A stretch of 64,000 bases of DNA from positions 186,001-250,000 of the forward strand of contig JADNRY010000022.1 in NCBI GenBank assembly GCA_015501585.1. Reading direction: 5' to 3'. Positions 46,462-59,252 of the stretch are shown piece after piece. Positions within the stretch are counted from its first letter, which is position 1. Each line of letters starts with the position of its first letter. Source of the stretch: Rhodocollybia butyracea (Eukaryota; Basidiomycota; Agaricomycetes; Agaricales; Omphalotaceae). A program made the position numbers and the translations under genes. The notes under the pieces are model-generated. The model saw only the letters and a list, made by a program, of their open reading frames with translations. It did not search any database and was not told the origin of the DNA.

Positions 46462-48514
46462 ACCCTTGCCAACTCTTCTTACTCCGATTATGATGAATGA
46501 CTTGCAAATCCTTGAATCAGTTTTCTTTTTCTGTGGCCAGGCATTCACTACGGGCAAAGAGCAAGACCCCAAAAAAGAGCAAGGCCGTGTGTTCCAATGG
46601 CAAGCTGGCCGATACTACTATTGCGGTACGTCCTGGTACGTCGTTATTCTTCCTCGACTGACGATTTACGCTGTATCACTATCAACTGCACAATCTCAAC
46701 TTCCACAAATCCGGTATGTATCATCTCAACATCGAACTTCCACCACTCGCTTTTTGATGGGCCGAAGGAAAAAAGCAATGTTATGTTCTACCGAGTATGG
46801 CGCCGGAGAAAGTCAGTTGGGAAACACTGGGATTCAGACATGGCAAGAGAGGCATCTTTCGGTGTGATTCGTGGCGAAGAAAACTTGTAGTATAAACGTT
46901 AGTCCAAAGTTGAATTCCTCAAGGCCTCACTCGTCAATGAAGTACGTACTTACTCTTCATTGCTCATCGTGCGGCTCAAACTCGCTTGTGTCTCCCAAGC
47001 TCTTGTTACCCTTGCACTCGTCGCACCCACTCCTCACAATGAACCCGTCCGCAGCTGAGATGCAAGTGGTGTTAAGTGGTGAGGGAGGGATGCAATGAGC
47101 GGTTGGGGGGATGAGCAACACTTTCGAAGGATATACTTACGCTGTTATGTATGAATTAGCATGAACTTAGCTGGAGAGAGGTACGGAAAAACGCACAATG
47201 CCTCAGACCTATTACTCCATTTTGCACACATCGTCCCCCCATTTTTATCCAGCGCATCGGAGAATTCACAGGTCGGTCCTTCTCTAAGTTATTTGAAGGT
47301 GGGCGTGCCAGCGGCCTAGGTTACTCGTTCTTCGTCTATCATAGCTTTGAAGGGTTTTGATGATGAGAAAGCCAACTGACGGTAAACGACCCAACCATCA
47401 TTAGCTTCAGTTTAAGGATAATAGTGAAGATTTGGATCGATGTCAAGCTGGATGGGAGCAAGAAGCTTGAGCGATGAGCTCTGGGACATTGAATAATGGG
47501 TTGAAGTCTGTGGGAGGGGTCCAACTGCGAAGAAATGTGAATAGAAGAGCGTTCACGTGTACCCAAATCTTTTCCAATTCCAAAACACTCGTCGTGGGGG
47601 GCTGACTTCAACGTTGTTTGTGGCGTACTGGTGCAAATCGCGTCGGAGAATTCAAAGGACCTTCTCTGAGTGTTTTGAAGGTGCACTGGGCGGCCTGGGC
47701 TACTCGTTTCTCGTCTGATATAGTTTTGAAGGGTTTTACTTAAGGGTTTCGACGATGAACGGAAAAACTATCCAACCATCTTTAGCTCCAGCTCCAATTT
47801 GAGGATTTTCACAAGGATATGGATTAATTTTGAGTTGGATGGGAAATTTGAGGTGTTCAACGGACTGTTAACAAGCATCGAATGACATTGTTGTAAGAAG
47901 ATATGATGAAGAGTATTCAATATTCAAGCGTCGTGGGTGTGGCGTGAAAAGTAACTAGTAACTTCTTGAGGCTGTAAGTGTCCGTGTGTGACGTATTGGT
48001 GCATCGAATGGCACCGGGGAATCTGGGAGTACGTGGGCCAGCGAGATATCCAAGTAGGGACAGGTCTAGGTTAAATCCTCACAGTACTGTGGCAGCAGTA
48101 GGGCATCCGTGCATTCGAGCTGAAGAAGGTAAACTGCGGTACAAGATTCTTGAAGTCAAGGTGAAGCTATGAGAACAGAACAACTTACCTGAAGAACGAT
48201 AAAGTACAAACACTATACGCTGGCGTTCTGAAGGGGAGCGTCTAAATTATGTATCCCACGGTTTTATCGATTCATCTCAGGGAAAAAAACTTGGGCGTCT
48301 CTGAAAAATCTTCTTTCATCCGATTCCCTCATCAACTAGCGTCGAAGCGTCGAAAAGAAAATCCAGGCAAGTAAATCTTTCGATCACAGAGGTATACTAT
48401 CTAACACTGATACAGTTACAAATACAGATACAAATGCGCAAACAACATCACGATGAAAAATCAATGAAACTCTGAAATACTTCATTTAGAGGTGGTAACT
48501 CTGGCCTATTCGTA

Positions 48515-49262
48515 TCACAACCTCGCGGCCACCTGCTCTATCTTTCGTATATCCATCTCAATGAATTCCTGGAACCATGTTGCTCTAGGAATGTGGACTG
48601 TTCGCCAGTTCTGCCAGGCTAGATCCTGGCCGCTTTTCGGGGCCGTGATCGTCTTGTCGAAGGACTCGTGTGCGCTGGTGATGCGTTGTTCAACGATGGG
48701 GTCGCGATCGCTACACAAGGTCCAACGGTTCTCCCAGCAAGCGGTCTCGTCACCCGCAAATGGGTCGAAAGTGAAGGGAGATGAGGAAGTGGAGCTGGAA
48801 ATCGATCCCGTCTCCGACGCGTAGTATCCGTGGTTTATGTTTTTTTCCTGAAAATATAAACCATGAATATTAGGTGCTGCAGATGGGACAATCGTAGAGA
48901 CTTACCGATAGGAAAAAACCACCTTTGAGACCAGCGTCGCACACTTCCGTAGGGCCGAAAACAGGAGATGCAAGGCTCGACGAGCAAGTTGACTCGGAGC
49001 ATTCAGAGAGTGGCGGCGTCGACGACGCCACTCGAGGGCTGGCAGGCGACGGTGTGCGTGAGGGTGGCGCATTGTAACCCGCCAACAATGGTGAGGTCCA
49101 GCCACGCCAAATAGCGAGTCTGGAACCCTGGAACTATAAATTTAACAGTGGTCAGTGCTACTCGCTCATGAAGTAGTGAGTAGCCACACGTACGTTCTGA
49201 GAACTATAATTCATGGCGGCAGATGAGCCGATAGCATTAGAGATCGAGTTATCGGTGAACAT
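48515..49262 (-). CDS. Array paralogue B, unknown three-exon protein
   Basis: Same three-exon structure as copy A, start ATG at 49262 (MFTDNSISNAIGSSAAMNYS). Exon 2 reads FQGSRLAIWRGWTSPLLAGY with SRTPSPASPRVASSTPPLS. Exon 3 ends with DKTITAPKSGQDLAWQNW and KIEQVAARL. All junctions are conserved and the frame is intact. Compared with A, differences are mostly substitutions (SAHESFDKTIT for SKCEFFDKAIT), so the copy has diverged but stayed open, which suggests selection. No function can be assigned. Confidence 0.75.
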
Positions 49263-49838
49263 CGTTGTAATGTTGGAAGTTCGAGGATACGGGGCTGGTG
49301 GTAGCAAGTGGGTGAAAGTGCGAAGAATGGGGTGCTTGGACCCAGACGCCACAGGTAAAGTCCTTTTATACTCTCACACAATAACCATTTTAAGACTGTG
49401 ACTAGGACCCTCGACTGATTGTTCAAATGATGAGTTCGTGACTCTCCATAGGACTCTCCATAGCTTTTTGATTTTCTAGATGGGACTCCACACGTCGCTC
49501 TGTTCCCGTTTCGATATGCTGTAAAACTCCAGATATGGTAGCTGACTCCTTTGTCCACCCTCAATTTAGCTGAAAGCTCAATTTTCCCAAGTGCGTGATG
49601 GCCTTTGTAGAAAACAAGGCGTCTGGACTATAGACTTATAGAAATGTGAAATACTTTATTCGGTACATACAAGAAGACTTCCTGCCACTTGCAGTTGTAA
49701 AGTCTGATCAAGACTAGCGGCCTATGATGCTGAAGCATCAAGGAACAAGTACTGAGCGAACACTTGAGTCGTTTTCCAGAAATCACAACTCGAACCGTAT
49801 GCCAAAAAACATAGTGGAATTATAGTCCAATTACTCAA

Positions 49839-49939
49839 TGCATCAAGAGGGAATCAAACCCCCGGCGGGTCAAAGGATTAGCTTCACGAAGAATTTGGAC
49901 TTATGGCAACGACCCAGGTTACCGCTACCCCATTAATGC
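49839..49939 (-). tRNA. tRNA-Gly(GCC) copy with 30-nt intron, probably weakened
   Basis: The GCC anticodon and all arms are recognisable, but the B box reads GGTTTGA instead of GGTTCGA, the acceptor has a changed base near its 3' end (CATCAAG for CATTAAG), the anticodon-stem side reads TTTGACC for TTCGACC, and the D-loop has one substitution. It is likely a decaying copy. Confidence 0.7.
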
Positions 49940-50216
49940 ACAGTTATTACAAGAAACTCTTACACTGAATCAGCGAATTTGACGTCTTTGACTGGTCAGT
50001 CACTACTACACGCTAATAGCAAGACCTTACCTCATGAATGAGTGAGGGCGTGTACGTTTCCAACGGCAGCCTGGCCGATACTACTAGTTCTGCACTCGTT
50101 TCTCCACTGACGATCTACGCTGCAGCTGTATGACTATCAACTCCATAATCCCATAATCTCAACTTCCAGAAATTACAACTCGAGCTAAAAAGACAGGCTA
50201 CCAATGAGCCATAGCA

Positions 50217-50390
50217 TGCATTAAGAGGGAATCGAACCCCCAGCGGGTCGAAAGATTAGCTTCACAAAGAATATATGGACGTATGGCAACGACCCAGGTT
50301 ACCACCGGCTAGTTCCCTTTGGGGACCGCTTTCAGCTGAGGCTGAATGGGCCGTGTAATCAATATCCAATATCCACTACCCCATTAATGC
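50217..50390 (-). pseudogene. tRNA-Gly(GCC) copy with 71-bp insertion in the D-loop
   Basis: The 3' half, intron and anticodon arm are present, but the D-loop is split at 50305/50377 by a 71-bp insertion that also destroys the A box. One T-arm-side base is changed (CCCCCAGCG). It cannot fold as a tRNA. Confidence 0.9.
50306..50376 (+). mobile_element. 5'-truncated 71-bp copy of the tRNA-targeting element
   Basis: It begins CGGCTAGTTCCCTTTGG, continues through GCTGAATGGGCCGTGTAATC and ends in AATATCC repeats. This equals the 3' end of the 1.2-kb insertion at 45203-46423 in the opposite orientation, with a slightly different tail. CCAC flanks both sides (50302-50305 and 50373-50376) as a possible target duplication. 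Confidence 0.75.
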
Positions 50391-52212
50391 ACAGTGACAA
50401 GGAGCTCCTTACACCACAATCAGCGAATTTGACTTCTTTGGCTGGTCACTGTTGCGCGCAAATAGCAAGACCTTGCCTCATGAATGGGCGGATGAGCGAG
50501 GACGTGTATGGAGTATGGTTCCAGCAGCAGCCTGGCCGATACTACTAGTTTTTTTCGTTTCTCCAACTGACGATCTACGCTCGTGCGATAAGCGGCTGCT
50601 GTATGACTATCAGCCATCGAACTTTTCACTACTCGCTTTTGGATGGTCTGAAGAAAAAAGTCTGTTCTGCCTAGTATAACGAGGGAGAGAGCCAGTTGGG
50701 AACAAGGATTGGCCAAGGTATACCTCAGACACCGATTCGGTGAGAGAGTCGTCTTTCAGTGTGACCTGTGGCAAAGAAAAGGTAATACAAAAGTCAGTCC
50801 CAAGTTGGGTTGGAAGAATTCCTCAAGGTCTTCCTCGTCATCCGAAAGTACTCATCGTGCACCTCAAACTCGGGTGTGCCTCCGAAGCTCTTGCTCTCGC
50901 TCGCCGCACCCACCCCCCGCAATGAGCTCGCCAGCAGTTGAGATGTCGTGGCTCTGATCGATTGGCGGAATGAGGTATGCTTTCGAAAGGGATGTTACCC
51001 CGTCTACACGTCTCCACGAGGATTCCGTCTTTCCCATTGGCAAAGGCACAGTTCTGTAGCTGTCCGCGTATATTGGCTATAAGATATACGAGGGTTGTAT
51101 CACTTCAAAGTGTACGTGGAGGTACCGAAAAACACATCCGCTCCCGACGTATTACTCCATTTTTGCATACCCATCGTCCCCTCACTTTTACCCGGCGGAT
51201 CGAAGAATCGAAAGGTCTGTCCTTCTCTGAGTAATTTGAAGGTGCGCGTGCCAGCGGCCTAAACTATTCGTTTCTCGTCTGTTATGGCGTTTAGCGGTCT
51301 TGATGATAGTCAGAAGGCCAGTCAGCGGTAAACTACCCAACCATCGTAGCTCTAGCTCTATTTTGAGGATAGCGAGGATGTGTATTTGATTTATTGAAGT
51401 TTGACAGGAGCAAGAAACTTGATGTTAGTTGTGCGAATGTGCGTGGACTGTCAACGAGTATCGAATGATATATGTATATGACGGGCTGAAGTTTGTGGGA
51501 GGGAGGAATCCAACTGCGGAGGAACATGATGAATTGTAGCCAATCCTTTCCAAAACGCTCGTCGTGTGTGCTATCAACGTTCAACGTTAAATTGAGGCTA
51601 CAGCTGTCTGTGTGCAGTATTGGCGCACGAATGACACCGGAGAATCCGGGAGTACCTGGCCAGCGAGATATCCAATGGCAAGTAGGGACAGATAGGTTGA
51701 ATTGTCACAGTACCGGGGCCTCGTGCATTCTCTATGAAGGAGGGAGCCTGTGGTACAAAAATTTTGAAGCTATGAGTCTTGAGAAGAACAAATCAACCTA
51801 TCTTGAAGAACGACAAAGTACAAACACATTGTACACATTGTATTCGCCGGCGCTCTGGCGAGTTGCGACAATTGAACTTGGGAACGTGTGTGCAAGTTGC
51901 GTCAATCGATGATCCCACGGTTTCATCGATTCATCCGATTCATCTCAGGTTTATCGAACGAAAAAAAAACTTTAGGGCGTCTGGTTGAAAAAATCTTCTT
52001 TCATCTCTCCTCAACAACTAACGCGAACGGTGAAGATAAAATTCAAAGCAAGGTAAATCTTTTCGATCACAGATGGTATACTATCTAACACTGATACAGT
52101 TACAATTACAAGATACAAACGCAGGGACAACATCACGATGAAAAAACAATAAAATTTGGAGCCTTCAACAACGTCAGTTACAATAGGCACCTTTGGCGAT
52201 AGCGTATCACTA

Positions 52213-52962
52213 TCACAACCTCTCTGCGTCCTGCTCCATCCTCATGATATCCATCGCAATAGACTGCTGAGCCCTCTTCGGTCTGGGAGCGCGGACAGTT
52301 CGCCAGTTCGCCCAAGCGAGATCCTGGCGACTCTTCGGGGCCTTGATGGCTCTGTCGAAGAACTCTGGGCCGCTGGTGGTCCCGTGATCAACGATGGGGT
52401 CGCGCTCGGTAGACAGGGTCCAACGGTTCTTCCAGCAATCGGTGGTCACGTCCTCGGCGAAGGCATCGAAGACAAAGGCAGGTGAGGGAGGAGGAGAGGA
52501 GGGAGTGGAGCTGGGAATCAATCCCATCTCCTGCGCGTAGTATTCGTGTTTTATGTTTTTGACCTGAAAATATGAAGCATGAATATTAGGTGTTGCAGAT
52601 GGGACAATCGTAAAGACTCACCGGTAGGGACATGCCATATCTGGGATAATCAAAGTTGAAGGATTCCGTTGGCCCAAAGACCGGTGAAGCAAGGCTCGAC
52701 GAGTACGACGACTCGGAGCGAGTAGAAAGTGGTGGCGTCGCCGACGGCGCACGAGTGGGTGGTGGCGCGTTGTAGCCGGCCAACAATGGTGAAGTCCAAC
52801 CGCGCCAAAGGGCAAGTCTAGGACCCTGGAACTATAAAGTGAGCAATGGTCAGCGTAGCTCATAAAACAGCGAGTCGCCACACTTACGTTCTGAGAACTG
52901 CCAGTGTAATTCGTGGCGGCAGAAGAGCCGATAGCATTGTTGATCGAAGTGTTAGCAAACAT
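52213..52962 (-). CDS. Array paralogue C, unknown three-exon protein
   Basis: Start ATG at 52962 (MFANTSINNAIGSSAATNYT, then GSSQN). Exon 2 reads FQGPRLALWRGWTSPLLAGY, with a shorter Pro-rich stretch (PPPTRAPSATPPLS), and SLASPVFGPTESFNF. Exon 3 reads HEYYAQEMGLIPSSTPSSPP, FVFDAFAEDVTTDCWKNRWT, LSTERDPIVDHGTTSG, FFDRAIKAPKSRQDLAWANW and ends MEQDAERL. The frame is intact with the same intron positions as A and B. Copies C, D and E form a second subgroup (RTVRAPRPKRAQQ where A and B have RTVHIPRATW). Unknown function. Confidence 0.75.
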
Positions 52963-53716
52963 CGTTGTAGTGTCTCGAAGTTGTGGAAGTGAAGTCGATG
53001 AGTAGCAAGTGGGTGAAAGTGCGAATAATGGAGTGTTGGGACCAAGCGACTTGCTTTTATACACACACAATGACCATTTTAAGAATGTGACTAGGACCCT
53101 CGACTGATTGTTGAAATGATAAGTTTATCATTTTTCCATAGCTTTTTCATTCTCCGCGTTCTGAAAAAGGTGCAAAGGTCATTCATTTGAATTAGGACAA
53201 TAAGCGTTACTTCCAAATATGGTAACCGAGTCCTTTGTCCACTCGTTTTTTCTACTTCGGCTGTCTGCGTGGAAACGAGGCAGGATATCACATCACGTGT
53301 CGGAGAAATTCCTGTACGATACAGCTATTGGTTGGGCTCAAAATATGTAGAATAAGGCAAATAGGCAAGCAAAAAGTCATCGGCATTCCGCGTTCTTCTA
53401 ATAACAGGCCCTTGAAACCGCCAGGGCCAGTAATGGGATACATAATACCATTTCGTACCAACAGAGTGATACAACACACTGAACAGGATTTTCAGATCGT
53501 TCTTTAAATTTTTTTGATTACAACTTGATACAACGCTAGTTTGCAAGACACATTCCCTGAAGTTAACAAAGGAAGAGTGTACTCCAGTCGCTAAATAGTC
53601 CGGGGGAAAGGGTGTTACTCCCACAATATTATAATCTTTTGCCAAGCAGTAACCTAATTTATACGTCACGGATGGACTTGAAAGCAAAAAATAGAGAGTA
53701 CCTGGAAACACATTAG

Positions 53717-53824
53717 TGCATTAAGAGGGAATCGTTGGACCCCCGGCGGGTCGAGAAACTGTACGATCAATTCCGATTCTATGGTCTATGGCAACGACCC
53801 AGGTTTCCACTACCCCATTAATGC
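53717..53824 (-). pseudogene. tRNA-Gly(GCC) copy with altered T-arm
   Basis: The acceptor and anticodon arm are intact with anticodon GCC, but the T-loop side reads AATCGTTGGACCCCC where the others have AATCGAACCCCC, which adds three bases and destroys the B box. One D-loop base is also changed (GGTTTCC). Probably not transcribed. Confidence 0.75.
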
Positions 53825-54762
53825 TCGAGTATAGTTAAACATGAACGCGAACATCCCTCTGAATCTGAGGATACTCAGAAATTCAATTAGCGTTAAACGA
53901 CGCAGCCATCGTTAGCTCCAGCTCCCGTAGCTCCAGCTCCAGTGTTTGAGGACTACAGTAAAGATTTGGATTGATTTCAAGCTGGACGGAGCAAGAAACT
54001 TGAGCGATGCGCTCTGGGATATTGAATAACGGGTTGAAGTCTGTGAGAGGGGCATAACTGCGAAGAACCATGGTGAATAAGAATGGGGGATTTCGACGGT
54101 GAGCAGTAAGACCAAGTACCAAGTAGCGGTGAGCGACCCAACCATCGTTAGCTCCAGCTCCATTTTGAGGATTACAGCAAGGAGGTGAATTCGGTTGCTT
54201 GAAGTTTGAGGGGAGCAAGGGAACTTGGGTAACCCATAGTGGAATGACAACGAGTTCAGCGAAAGTTTGTGGGAGGGATTTAACTGCGAAGAAACATGGT
54301 GGATAAGAAGAAGAGTATCCAGGTGTACCCAATTAATCCTTTTCAAAATACTCGTTGTGAGTCTGGCGTGAGCGGTAACTTGAGGCTGCAAATGTCCATG
54401 TGGCGTATTGGTCCATTTGCACTGGAGAATCTGGGAGTTCCGAGTAACTGGGCTAGCGATTGAAAAGATCCAACAAGTAGGGATAGGTCTGTTGAATCTT
54501 CACAAGGCTGCACCAAACCTGCACATGAAGCTTTGAAGCCTGGTACTAGCATAACAAAATTGCTTGAAGCAATGAGAAGAACAAATCAACCTATACATAT
54601 CCAAAGCATGACAAAGTACAAACACTTTGCATCTGCTCAGTGTTCCAGTAACAATCAAACAAGTGAAAACTTGGTCTAATCTGGTGCAATCAAGTATGAA
54701 TAAACACCAAGTCGCGTTTTCCAGAAATAGCTAAAAAGACAGGCTGCCGATCAGGCATAGCA

Positions 54763-54866
54763 TGCATTAAGAGGGAATCGAACCCCCGGCGGGTCGAGAG
54801 ATCAGCTTAAAGAGAACTGGGTGGTACCTATGGCAACGACCCAGATTACCACTACCCCATTAATGC
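54763..54866 (-). tRNA. tRNA-Gly(GCC) with 33-nt intron, D-stem variant
   Basis: All arms and both promoter boxes can be drawn. A single change (CCCAGATTACC for CCCAGGTTACC) weakens one D-stem pair. The intron is 33 nt and nearly identical to that of the copy at 59149. Confidence 0.82.
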
Positions 54867-56654
54867 GCAGTTACCAGTTTTTTCTTGACGCGCAAATAGC
54901 AAGACCTTGCCTCATGAATGAGCGAGGGCGTGTATGGAATATGGGTCCAACAGCAGCCCTGAGCCTGGTCGATACTAGTATTGTGGTACCCCGTTTCTCC
55001 ACTGACGATCTACGCTGCAATAAGCGGCGGCAGTATGACTATCAACTCAACTTCCACACAACTGATCAACATTGATCTTCCACGACTCGGTTTTGGATGG
55101 TCCGAAGAAAAAAGTTTGTTTTACTGAGGATGACGAGAGAGCCAGCTGGGAACAAGGCTGGCAAAGGTATACCCCAGACACCGAGTCGAGTCGGTAAGAG
55201 AGTCATCTTTCGGTGTGGCCTGTGGCAAAGAAAAGCTGAAAGAGTTCCTCAAGGTCTTGTCATTCGAAGTACTCATTGCGCAAGTTTGAACTCAAACTCG
55301 CTTGTGCCTCCAAAGCTCTTGCTCTTGCGCTCGCCGCACCCACCCTCCCAATGAGCGCGCCAGCAGTTAAGATGTAATGATTCTGATCGCTTGACAGAAT
55401 GAGGTATACGTTCGAAGGGGACATACCCCGTCTACACGTCGCTATGAAGGTTTGGTCTTCCCCCATTGGCAAAAGTACGCTTCTGCGGCAAAAGCGATGT
55501 CCGCGTGTATTCTATAGCCAATATCCAATATACGAGGGGTGTATGTGAAGGTGCCGAAAGACACATACGCTTCAGACGTATTACTCCATTTTGCACCCAT
55601 CGTCCCCTCACTTTTGCCTGGCGGATCGCGATCGGATAATCCAAAGGTCGGTCCTTCTCTGGGTGATTTAAGGTGCGCGTGCCAGCGGCCTACGCTACTC
55701 GTTTCTCGTCCGTTATGGCATTTAGCGGTCTTGATGATAGTCAGAAAGCCAAGCAGCGGTAAAAGACCCAACCATCGCTAGCTCCAGCTCTATTTTGAGG
55801 ATAGCAAGGATGTGGATTTATTTCTTGAAGCTTGACGGGAGCAAGAAACCTTGATGTTGTTAGTTGTGCGAATGTGGGTGGACTGCCAACGAGTATCGAA
55901 TGGTATATGTATATGACGGGTTGACGTTTGTGGGAGGGAGGAGTTCCAACTGCGGAGGTGAATTGTAGCTAATCCTTTCCAAAGCGCTCGTCGTGTGATA
56001 TATCAACGTTAATTTGAGGCTGCAGCTGTCTGTGTGGAGTATTGGCGCATCAAATAGCACCGGAGAATCCGGGAGTACCTGGCCAGCGAGATATCCAACA
56101 AGTAAAGACGGATCAGTTGAATTGTCACAGTACCGGGGCGTCGTGCATTCTCTATGAAGGAGGTAGCCTGTGGTATAAAATTTCCATCAAACCTATTAGT
56201 ACTTTAGTACCTGAAGAACGACAAAGTACAAACACATTGTATACGCCGGCGCTCTGGCGACAATTGAACTTGGGAGCGTGTGCTGACAACCTCTAGGAGG
56301 AAAAACCAGGGTCCTAGCATGTGTGCAAGTTGCGTCAATCGATGATCCCACGGTTTGATCGATTCATCCGATTCATCCGAGTTTCTCGAACGAAAAAAAA
56401 AAAACCTTTAGGGCGTCTGGTTGAAAAAATCTTCTTTCATCTCTCTTCAACAACTAACGCGCACGACGAAAATAAAATCCAAGCAAGGTAAATCTTTTCG
56501 ATCACAGATGGTATACTATCTAACACTGATACAGTTACAATTACAAGATACAAACGCAGGGACAACATCACGATGAAAAAACAATAAAAATTTGGAGCCT
56601 TCAACTTGGGCAACGTCAGTTACAAGAGGCACCTTTGGCGATAGCGTATCACTA

Positions 56655-57419
56655 TCACAGCCTCTCTGCATCCTGCTCCATCCTCATGATATCCATCGCA
56701 ACAGACTGCTGAGCCCTCTTCGGTCTGGGAGCGCGGACCGTTCGCCAATTCGCCCAAGCGAGATCCTGGCGACTCTTCGGGGCCTTGATGGCTCTGTCGA
56801 AGAACTCTGGGCCGCTGGTAGTCCCGTGATCAACGATGGGGTCTCGCTCGGTAGACAGGGTCCAACGGTTCTTCCAGCAATCGGTGGTCACATCCTCGGC
56901 GAAGGCGTCGAAAACGAAGGCAGGTGAGGGAGGAGGAGAGGAGGGAGTGGAGCTGGAAATCAATCCCATCTCCTGCGCGTAGTATTCGTGGTTTATATTT
57001 TTACCCTGAAAATATAAACCGTGAATATTAGGTGTTGCAGATGGGACAATCGTAAAGACTTACCGGTAGAGACACATCATATCTAGGATGAAACTCGAAG
57101 TAATCCGTTGGGCCAAAGACCGGTGAAGCAAAGCTCGACGAGTACGACGACTCGGAGGAGCGAGAAGAAAGTGGTGGCGTCGCCGACGCCACCCATGGGC
57201 TGGGAGGCGACGCCGCACGAGTGGGTGGTGGCGCGTTGTAGCCAGCTAACAACGGTGAAGTCCAACCGCGCCAAAGCGCGAGTCTGGGACCCTGGAACTA
57301 CAAATTGAGCAATGGTCAGCGTAGCTCATAAAACAGTGAGTCGCCACACTTACGTTCTGAGAACTGTAATTCGTGGCGACAGAGTCGATAGCATTTGTGT
57401 TCGAGTTGTTAGCAAACAT
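56655..57419 (-). CDS. Array paralogue D, unknown three-exon protein
   Basis: Start ATG at 57419 (MFANNSNTNAIDSVATNYS, then SQN), with the same exon-intron structure. Exon 2 carries FQGPRLALWRGWTSPLLAGY, SPPSPWVASATPPLSSRSSE, SFASPVFGPTDYFEF and HPRYDVSLPV. Exon 3 is almost identical to those of C and E. The frame is intact. The much higher identity of exon 3 than of exon 1 among C, D and E suggests recent duplication or gene conversion, with faster change at the N-terminus. Unknown function. Confidence 0.75.
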
Positions 57420-57810
57420 CGTTGTAATATTTCGAGATTGTGGATGTGAAGTCGATGAGTAGCAAGTGGGTGAAAGTGCGAATAATGGAGTGCTGGGACC
57501 AAGCGACTTGCTTTTATACAGACACAATGACCATTTTAAGAATGTGACTAGGACCCTCGACTGATTGTCGAAATGATAAGTTTATCCTTTTTCCATAGCT
57601 TTTTCATTCTAAGCGCCTACATTCTGAAAAAGGTGCAAAGGTCATTCATTTCCATTAGGACAATAAGGGTTACTTCCAAATATGGTAACCGAGTCCTTTG
57701 TCCACTCGTTTTTGCTACTTCGGCTGTCTGCGTGGCATATCACATCACGTGTTGCAGAAATTCTACGATAGTAACGATACAGCTATTAGCTAGGCTCAAA
57801 ATATGTAGAA

Positions 57811-57836
57811 TAGATAGATAGATAGATAGATAGATT
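57811..57836. repeat. (TAGA)n microsatellite
   Basis: About six tetranucleotide repeats of TAGA, present in this array unit and not at the equivalent site of the neighbouring unit near 53350. Confidence 0.9.
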
Positions 57837-58203
57837 TAAGGCAAATAGGCAAGCAAAAAGTCATCGGCATTCTGCGTTCTTCTAATAACAGGCCCTTGAC
57901 ACCGCCAGGGCCAAACCTAGTGGGGTACATAATACCATTTCGTACCAACAGAGTGATACAACACACTGAACAGGATTTTCAAATCGTTCCTTGAATTTTT
58001 TTGATTACAACTTGATACAACGCAAGTTTGCAAGATACATTCCCTGGAGTTAACAAAGGAAGAGTGTACTCCAGCCCTAAATAGTCCGGGGGAAAGGGTA
58101 TTACTCCCACAATGTTATAATCTTTTGCCAAGCAGTAACCTAATTTATACGTCACGGATGGACTTGAAAGCAAAAAAATAGAGAGTACCTGGAAACACAG
58201 TAG

Positions 58204-58300
58204 TGCATTAAGAGGGAATTGTTGAACCCCCGGCGGGTCGAGAAACTGTACGATCAATTCCGATTCTATATAACCCAGGTTTCCACTACCCCATTAATGC
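58204..58300 (-). pseudogene. tRNA-Gly copy lacking its anticodon
   Basis: It has the same broken T-arm class as the copy at 53717 (AATTGTTGAACCCCC), and the segment GGCAACG that encodes the anticodon loop is deleted (TATATAACCCAGG). It cannot be a functional tRNA. Confidence 0.9.
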
Positions 58301-59148
58301 TCGAGTATAGTTAAACATGAACGCAAACATCCCTCTGAATCAGAGGATACTCAGAAATTCAATTAGCGGTAAACGACGCAGCCATCGTTAGCTCCAGCTC
58401 CAGTGTTTGAGGACTACAGTAAAGATTTGGATTGATTTCAAGCTGGACGAGAGCAAGAAACTTGAGCGATGTGCTCTGGGACATTGAATAACGGGTTGGG
58501 GTCTGTGGGGGATAACTGCGAAGAACCATGAAGCCAAGTATCGTTAGCTCCAGCTCCATTTTGAGGATTACAGCAAGGAGGTGAATTCGATTTCTTAACG
58601 TTTGACGGGAGCAAGTGAACTTGGGTGACGCGCAGTGGAATGTGACAACGGGTTCGGCGAAGTTTGTAAGAGGGATTTAACTGCGATGAAACATGGTGGA
58701 TAAGAAGAATCCAAGTGTACCCAATTTAGTCATCCTTTCCAAAATACTCGCCGTGAGTCTGGCGTGAACAGTAACTTGAGGCTGCAAATGTCCATGCAGC
58801 GTATTGGTCCATTTGCACAGTGGAGAATCTTCAATCTGGGAGTACCTGGGCTAGTGATGGAAAAGATCTAACAAGTAGCTATAGGGCATCATGCATTCTA
58901 ATGCACATGAAGCTTTGAAGCCTGGTAGTGTAACAAAATTGCTTGAAAGTCAGGCTTGAAGCTATGAGAAGAACGAATCAACCTATCCGAAGCATGACAA
59001 AGTACAAACACTTTGCATCTGCTAAGTGTTCCAGTAACAATCAAACAAGTGAAAACTTGGTCTAATCTGGTGCAATCAAGTATGAATAAACACCAAGTCG
59101 CGTTTTCCAGAAATAGCTAAAAAGACAGGCTGCCGATCAGGCATAGCA

Positions 59149-59252
59149 TGCATTAAGAGGGAATCGAACCCCCGGCGGGTCGAAAGATCAGCTTAAAGAG
59201 AACTGGGTGGTACCTATGGCAACGACCCAGGTTACCACTACCCCATTAATGC
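59149..59252 (-). tRNA. tRNA-Gly(GCC) with 33-nt intron
   Basis: Complete cloverleaf identical in the mature part to the copies at 22259 and 42328; the 33-nt intron follows position 37. Neither promoter box is altered. Confidence 0.92.
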
